NCBI GenBank assembly: GCA_031283505.1
Contig: JAITBO010000401.1
Span: forward strand, 1-8,827
Direction: 5' to 3'
Length of the DNA stretch: 8,827 bases
Origin: Treponema sp.
Lineage (GTDB): Bacteria > Spirochaetota > Spirochaetia > Treponematales > Breznakiellaceae
How positions within the stretch are numbered: the stretch's first letter is position 1; each line of letters opens with the position of its first letter. A model generated the notes under the pieces. It saw nothing but the letters and a program-made list of their open reading frames with translations. It searched no databases and had not been told where the DNA came from. Made by a program: the position numbers and the translations under genes. Below are positions 6,619 through 8,827 of this stretch, piece after piece.

Positions 6619-7095
6619 TCAGTTAGCGGGAGTTTCCTGAGCTTTCACCGCCCTGGGTTTCCGGCCAGGTTTTGCGTCCGCCGTCTTTTTGGCGGCTGGC
6701 TTCCTGCCGGCGGGTTTTTTCTCCGTAGCCTTCTTCGCTCCTTTAGGGGCGGGACCTTTCCTGGCGGTCGCCTTGTCTGTGGCTTTTTTGGGAACCGGAA
6801 TTTTCTGAGCTTTGGGAATCTTCTTTAGTTTATCCTGAAGCTCAGGATCCTTGGACATATCCGCAAGACTGTAGGCGTTCTGCAGGTCGATCCAGTATTT
6901 GACAGGCTTGTCCAAATACTTTTCCAGCTTGAGGGCGATTTCAAGACTGATCTTCAGCTTGCCGTTGATGAGCTGCCGGACGGCGGAGGGGCTAAGGCCA
7001 ATATCCGCTGACAGTTTTGAGACGGTGATACCATACTTATCAAGGAACTGTTCCTTAAGTACGGCGCCGGGTACGAGAATAGTTTGCTTTGCCAT
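6619..7095 (-). CDS. HigA-type HTH protein with histone H1-like Lys/Ala/Pro tail
   Basis: A 158-residue two-part protein. Residues 5-80 form a HigA/VapI-type XRE helix-turn-helix domain: VPGAVLKEQFL, then a helix-turn-helix with LSPSAVRQLINGK (34-46), the ISLEIALKLEKYL helix, and the family's WIDLQNAY (68-75). Residues 90-158 are extremely rich in Lys, Ala and Pro, with repeated KKAT, KPA and GRKP units resembling histone H1-like or AT-hook-like DNA-binding tails; HigA antitoxins usually stop near 100 residues. No HigB-like toxin gene adjoins it: the MFS gene follows after 10 bases and a non-coding gap lies upstream. Start ATG 7095 has AGGAGA at good spacing. It may be a regulator of the MFS gene or a small nucleoid protein instead of an antitoxin. 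Confidence 0.88.
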   Translation of the reverse strand: MAKQTILVPGAVLKEQFLDKYGITVSKLSADIGLSPSAVRQLINGKLKISLEIALKLEKYLDKPVKYWIDLQNAYSLADMSKDPELQDKLKKIPKAQKIPVPKKATDKATARKGPAPKGAKKATEKKPAGRKPAAKKTADAKPGRKPRAVKAQETPAN

Positions 7096-7529
7096 AAAAA
7101 TCTCCTATAAAAAAATCTATATCTATAGTATACAATAATTTAATGACTTATGCTAGTACTTAGCTTAACTTTTTTTATTTTGTGGATTTTTTTGATTTTT
7201 TTATCTTTTTTCTGAAGTAAAATTTGACATAGAATATAAATTCAGGGATACTGTGGATTTTTTTTCGATACCGCAGTGGTATGCGGACGGTCCGAAAGGT
7301 GCTGTGGCAGACAGTATCCCTATTCAGCAGGATGTTTTTGCTCTTTTCTGCTGCCGAAAGCGGATTTTTTCGGGAAGGCGGCTGTTGTTTCAGCCCCGCA
7401 GACGGGCGCCCTTGTCATTCAGAGGGGTTTCCCGGTATGCTTATTTTGGATTCTTTCAAGCCCCGGCTTTGTAGGGGGTCCTTCGGGGTGTAATCTCCCG
7501 GAATTTTAAGGAAATTATGGACAGGAAAA
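7096..7529. other. Intergenic region with leader and inverted repeats
   Basis: No supported gene. Positions 7096-7135 hold the ribosome site and a TATACT-like minus-strand -10 element for the HigA-like gene. Positions 7160-7220 are very T-rich. From 7259 the sequence is probably the untranslated leader of the FKBP gene. It contains the inverted repeat GGGATACTGT (7245-7254) with ACAGTATCCC (7311-7320), a smaller palindrome ATACC/GGTAT inside it, and CGGACGGTCCG. Three overlapping short open frames on the plus strand lack ribosome sites and recognisable content. Confidence 0.6.
7224..7252 (+). promoter_or_regulatory. Sigma70-like promoter for the FKBP lipoprotein gene
   Basis: A consensus -35 TTGACA at 7224-7229 and a GATACT -10 at 7247-7252 are separated by exactly 17 bases, with T-rich DNA upstream that could act as an UP element. 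Transcription would begin near 7259, giving a leader of about 270 bases. The left arm of the inverted repeat 7245-7254/7311-7320 covers the -10. Confidence 0.55.
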
Positions 7530-8255
7530 ATGATCAAGAAAGTTGTTTTTATCGTATTGATGTCAACGGTTGTATTGTTTGCATGCAGCGCCGGAGGAAA
7601 ATCCCAGGATAATGCAGAAAATTTAGAAGCTCAAACTCAGAAGCCGGCGGAGCAGGTAAATAAAATTGACGCCGATACCAGCTATTCTTTCGGGATGATT
7701 CTCGCGCTCGAATTCGGCCTCAATCAAGTCAAACTTGATTATGATTATGACGAGTTTCTTAAGGGATTTAGAGATGCTGTTGAAGGCAATACGCCCAGGG
7801 TTCCCTCGGAAGAAGCGGTTGGCAAGATACAGGCCGCGTTTTCTGCGGCAGTAGAGCGGCTAAAGGTAGAAAACACACAGAAAGGAGACGAATACCTTGC
7901 TCAAAACAGCGCCAAAAGCGGCGTCACCACTACGGAAAGCGGCCTCCAGTACGAAGTAATTACCGAAGGTACAGGGCCCCGGCCCACTACCGAAGATACG
8001 GTGGAAGTTCATTATGAGGGTACGCTTATCGACGGGGCCGTTTTTGACAGCTCCTATGAACGCGGCGAACCGGTAAAATTTCCGCTGAATCAGGTTATCC
8101 GCGGCTGGATCGAGGGTATCCCGCTTATGACGACCGGCAGTACCTACCGTTTTGTTATCCCGGCAGCTTTGGCCTACGGTGATCAGGGAAACGGTTCTAT
8201 TCCTCCCAACTCAACTTTGGTTTTTAAGGTTGAACTGTTGTCTATTGTAAAATAG
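7530..8255 (+). CDS. FKBP-type peptidyl-prolyl isomerase lipoprotein
   Basis: A 241-residue envelope foldase that catalyses cis-trans isomerisation of prolyl bonds. The N-terminus KKVVFIVLMSTVVLFACS is a lipoprotein signal with lipobox LFAC, so Cys19 would be lipidated and the protein anchored in a membrane on the periplasmic or surface side. Residues about 47-125 match the helical dimerisation domain of FkpA/Mip-type proteins (SYSFGMILALEFG). Residues about 137-240 are the catalytic FKBP domain, with the conserved VHYEGTL (Y162), VFDSS (F172, D173), QVIRGWIEG (V189, I190, W193), LAYGDQG (Y216) and IPPNSTLVF (F232), so the active site appears intact. Start ATG 7530 follows CAGGAAAA. It is monocistronic, with a long leader upstream and a palindromic repeat just after its stop. 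Confidence 0.95.
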   Translation: MIKKVVFIVLMSTVVLFACSAGGKSQDNAENLEAQTQKPAEQVNKIDADTSYSFGMILALEFGLNQVKLDYDYDEFLKGFRDAVEGNTPRVPSEEAVGKIQAAFSAAVERLKVENTQKGDEYLAQNSAKSGVTTTESGLQYEVITEGTGPRPTTEDTVEVHYEGTLIDGAVFDSSYERGEPVKFPLNQVIRGWIEGIPLMTTGSTYRFVIPAALAYGDQGNGSIPPNSTLVFKVELLSIVK

Positions 8256-8268
8256 CACTCAGGCGAGC

Positions 8269-8297
8269 CTGTTCCAAAAACTAAAGTTTTGGAACAG
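8269..8297 (-). repeat. Palindromic dispersed repeat, copy 2 (inverted)
   Basis: An 11-bp perfect stem CTGTTCCAAAA with TTTTGGAACAG, loop ACTAAAG. Flanking GAGC (8265-8268) and GCTC (8299-8302) can extend the stem with one bulge. It is the reverse complement of copy 1 at 4175-4203 except at one base. Its position 13 bases after the FKBP stop suggests use as a transcript end, but no T-tract follows. Confidence 0.85.
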
Positions 8298-8324
8298 CGC
8301 TCAGGTTTATATAAGTTTTAATGA

Positions 8325-8522
8325 AACTTAAAAATCCACCGCCTATGGCGGTGGTCATGTACTGACGGCTATGCCATTAGAAAAGCAAGAAGGTTGAGCA
8401 ATGCGGATATTAAGAAATAATTTCATGCAGAAGCGTAGCAGAAACCAATTTCAGCATGAAATATAAGCCGAGTGGAGATCAGTAAAAGCAGGAAGGTATT
8501 TTAGGCCCCTTATAGGGGCCTA
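8325..8522 (+). ncRNA. HEARO / IscB omega-RNA-like element (orphan)
   Basis: About 190 non-coding bases with a coherent fold. CCACCGCC (8336-8343) pairs with GGCGGTGG (8347-8354) around TAT. TACTGA (8360-8365) pairs with TCAGTA (8479-8484), and directly adjacent CGGCT (8366-8370) pairs with AGCCG (8466-8470). ATTTCATGC (8420-8428) pairs with GCATGAAAT (8454-8462). ATGCC (8371-8375) can form a pseudoknot with GGTAT (8495-8499, one G-T). TAGGCCCCT (8502-8510) pairs with AGGGGCCTA (8514-8522), again around TAT. This order, and words such as ACTGACGGCTATGCCATTAG and AAGCCGAGTGG, match my recollection of HEARO RNA, the omega RNA of IscB nucleases. The guide would lie at its 5' end, somewhere in 8305-8335; ATGA at 8321-8324 fits the remembered HEARO insertion context. 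No IscB gene adjoins it, so any partner protein would act in trans. The exact 5' boundary is uncertain. Confidence 0.75.
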
Positions 8523-8527
8523 TCCAT

Positions 8528-8827
8528 TCAAGCCACCACCTTTGGTTGTTGTTGTTGACTATTCAGCACAGCCGTTGCCGCGATAAGCTCATTCGGTTTA
8601 TTGATAGCCTTCCCTCCATCAAGACCACCAAACAGCTTTTCGTCTTCAAAAGATATGTCATCGGTATATCTGGTCGCACCACGCACTGTTCCATTTTCTA
8701 CACGAACACCTTCATAATTTGCTATTACATAACCCGTGCTAAAACTCACATTAGGCAACGCAGACGCGCCCGCCCCCTCCTGGGCCGCAACAAACCCCAT
8801 CGCGCAAAGCGCAAACAACGCCGTTAT
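8528..8827 (-). CDS. Small secreted protein, unknown function (5' end off the window)
   Basis: The minus frame is open from the right edge to TGA at 8530-8528, giving about 99 residues; the reading continues upstream past a possible TTG at 8818, so the N-terminus is probably outside. The visible start, ITALFALCAMGFVAAQEG, reads as the hydrophobic core and cleavage region of a signal peptide (cleavage near VAA-Q), so the product should be exported. The mature part of about 80 residues is acidic to neutral and polar, contains NGTVRGATRYTDDISFEDEKLFGGLDGG, split here as GTVRGATRY and LFGGLDGG, and ends in a QQQQPKVVA tail encoded by repeated CAA codons. I recognise no family. Its stop lies only 5 bases from the 3' hairpin of the omega-RNA-like element. 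Confidence 0.65.
   Translation of the reverse strand: MTALFALCAMGFVAAQEGAGASALPNVSFSTGYVIANYEGVRVENGTVRGATRYTDDISFEDEKLFGGLDGGKAINKPNELIAATAVLNSQQQQPKVVA

Noticed and set aside
7280..7320. Possible SRP RNA-like core around GGTCCGAAAGG
   Set aside because: The conserved GGAAGGAAGCAG order of bacterial SRP RNA is not reproduced and the enclosing hairpin does not fit; the resemblance is a short chance match.
7253..7509. Three overlapping plus-strand open frames of 70-77 codons upstream of the FKBP gene
   Set aside because: They lack ribosome sites, overlap in different frames, show no recognisable domain and sit in the probable leader. A decayed gene cannot be excluded but is not supported.
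8336..8522. Group II intron, diversity-generating retroelement or riboswitch
   Set aside because: There is no domain V-like hairpin, no reverse transcriptase, no template/variable repeat pair, and no downstream same-strand gene for a riboswitch to control. The HEARO pattern fits better.
8502..8522. Intrinsic terminator for the small secreted protein gene or the FKBP gene
   Set aside because: The 9-bp hairpin has no T-tract on either strand, and it is the natural 3' end of the structured RNA element.
1..8827. CRISPR array, tRNA or rRNA genes
   Set aside because: No regularly spaced direct repeats and no tRNA or rRNA signature were seen on either strand.

Overview
The window most resembles a host-associated spirochaete chromosome, probably a gut Treponema. 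GC is near 50%, an FKBP rotamase is exported as a lipoprotein, a TagD-like cytidylyltransferase is paired with a class V aminotransferase, and a lysine/alanine/proline-rich tail is attached to a HigA-type DNA-binding protein. This placement is inferred from gene content; there is no rRNA or marker gene to confirm it.

Layout. Positions 1-1671 (+) hold the 3' end of an operon: the tail of an unknown upstream gene, a class V (AEP transaminase-like) aminotransferase translationally coupled to it by a TTGA overlap, and an HxxH-type cytidylyltransferase. Together they suggest activation of an amino-alkyl or phosphonate/polyol head group for surface decoration. A bidirectional terminator (1718-1741) separates this operon from two minus-strand genes: a galactose-mutarotase-like protein (1780-3036) and a protein with degenerate PAP2 lipid-phosphatase motifs (3111-3989). 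Positions 3990-4443 are non-coding and full of palindromes, ending in a three-way-junction structure with a T-tract in front of a YdhF-type aldo/keto reductase (4444-5364, +). The reductase overlaps tail-to-tail with an MFS transporter (5334-6608, -), which follows the HigA-like protein (6619-7095, -) in a short operon. A 434-base gap (7096-7529) carries a good sigma70-like promoter and a structured leader for the FKBP lipoprotein (7530-8255, +). The right edge holds the 3' part of a small secreted protein (8528-8827, -).

The most striking item lies between the FKBP gene and the small secreted protein gene. Positions about 8325-8522 form a compact, highly structured RNA-like element: a perfect 8-bp triloop hairpin at its 5' end, a long-range two-part stem, a potential pseudoknot, a 9-bp internal stem and a 9-bp triloop hairpin at its 3' end. 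Its conserved-looking words and architecture match my recollection of the HEARO RNA, now known as the omega RNA that guides IscB nucleases. No IscB open reading frame is present, so this looks like a stand-alone (orphan) omega RNA locus whose protein would have to act in trans. A 29-nt palindromic repeat directly upstream of it recurs, inverted and with one mismatch, in the gap at 4175-4203.
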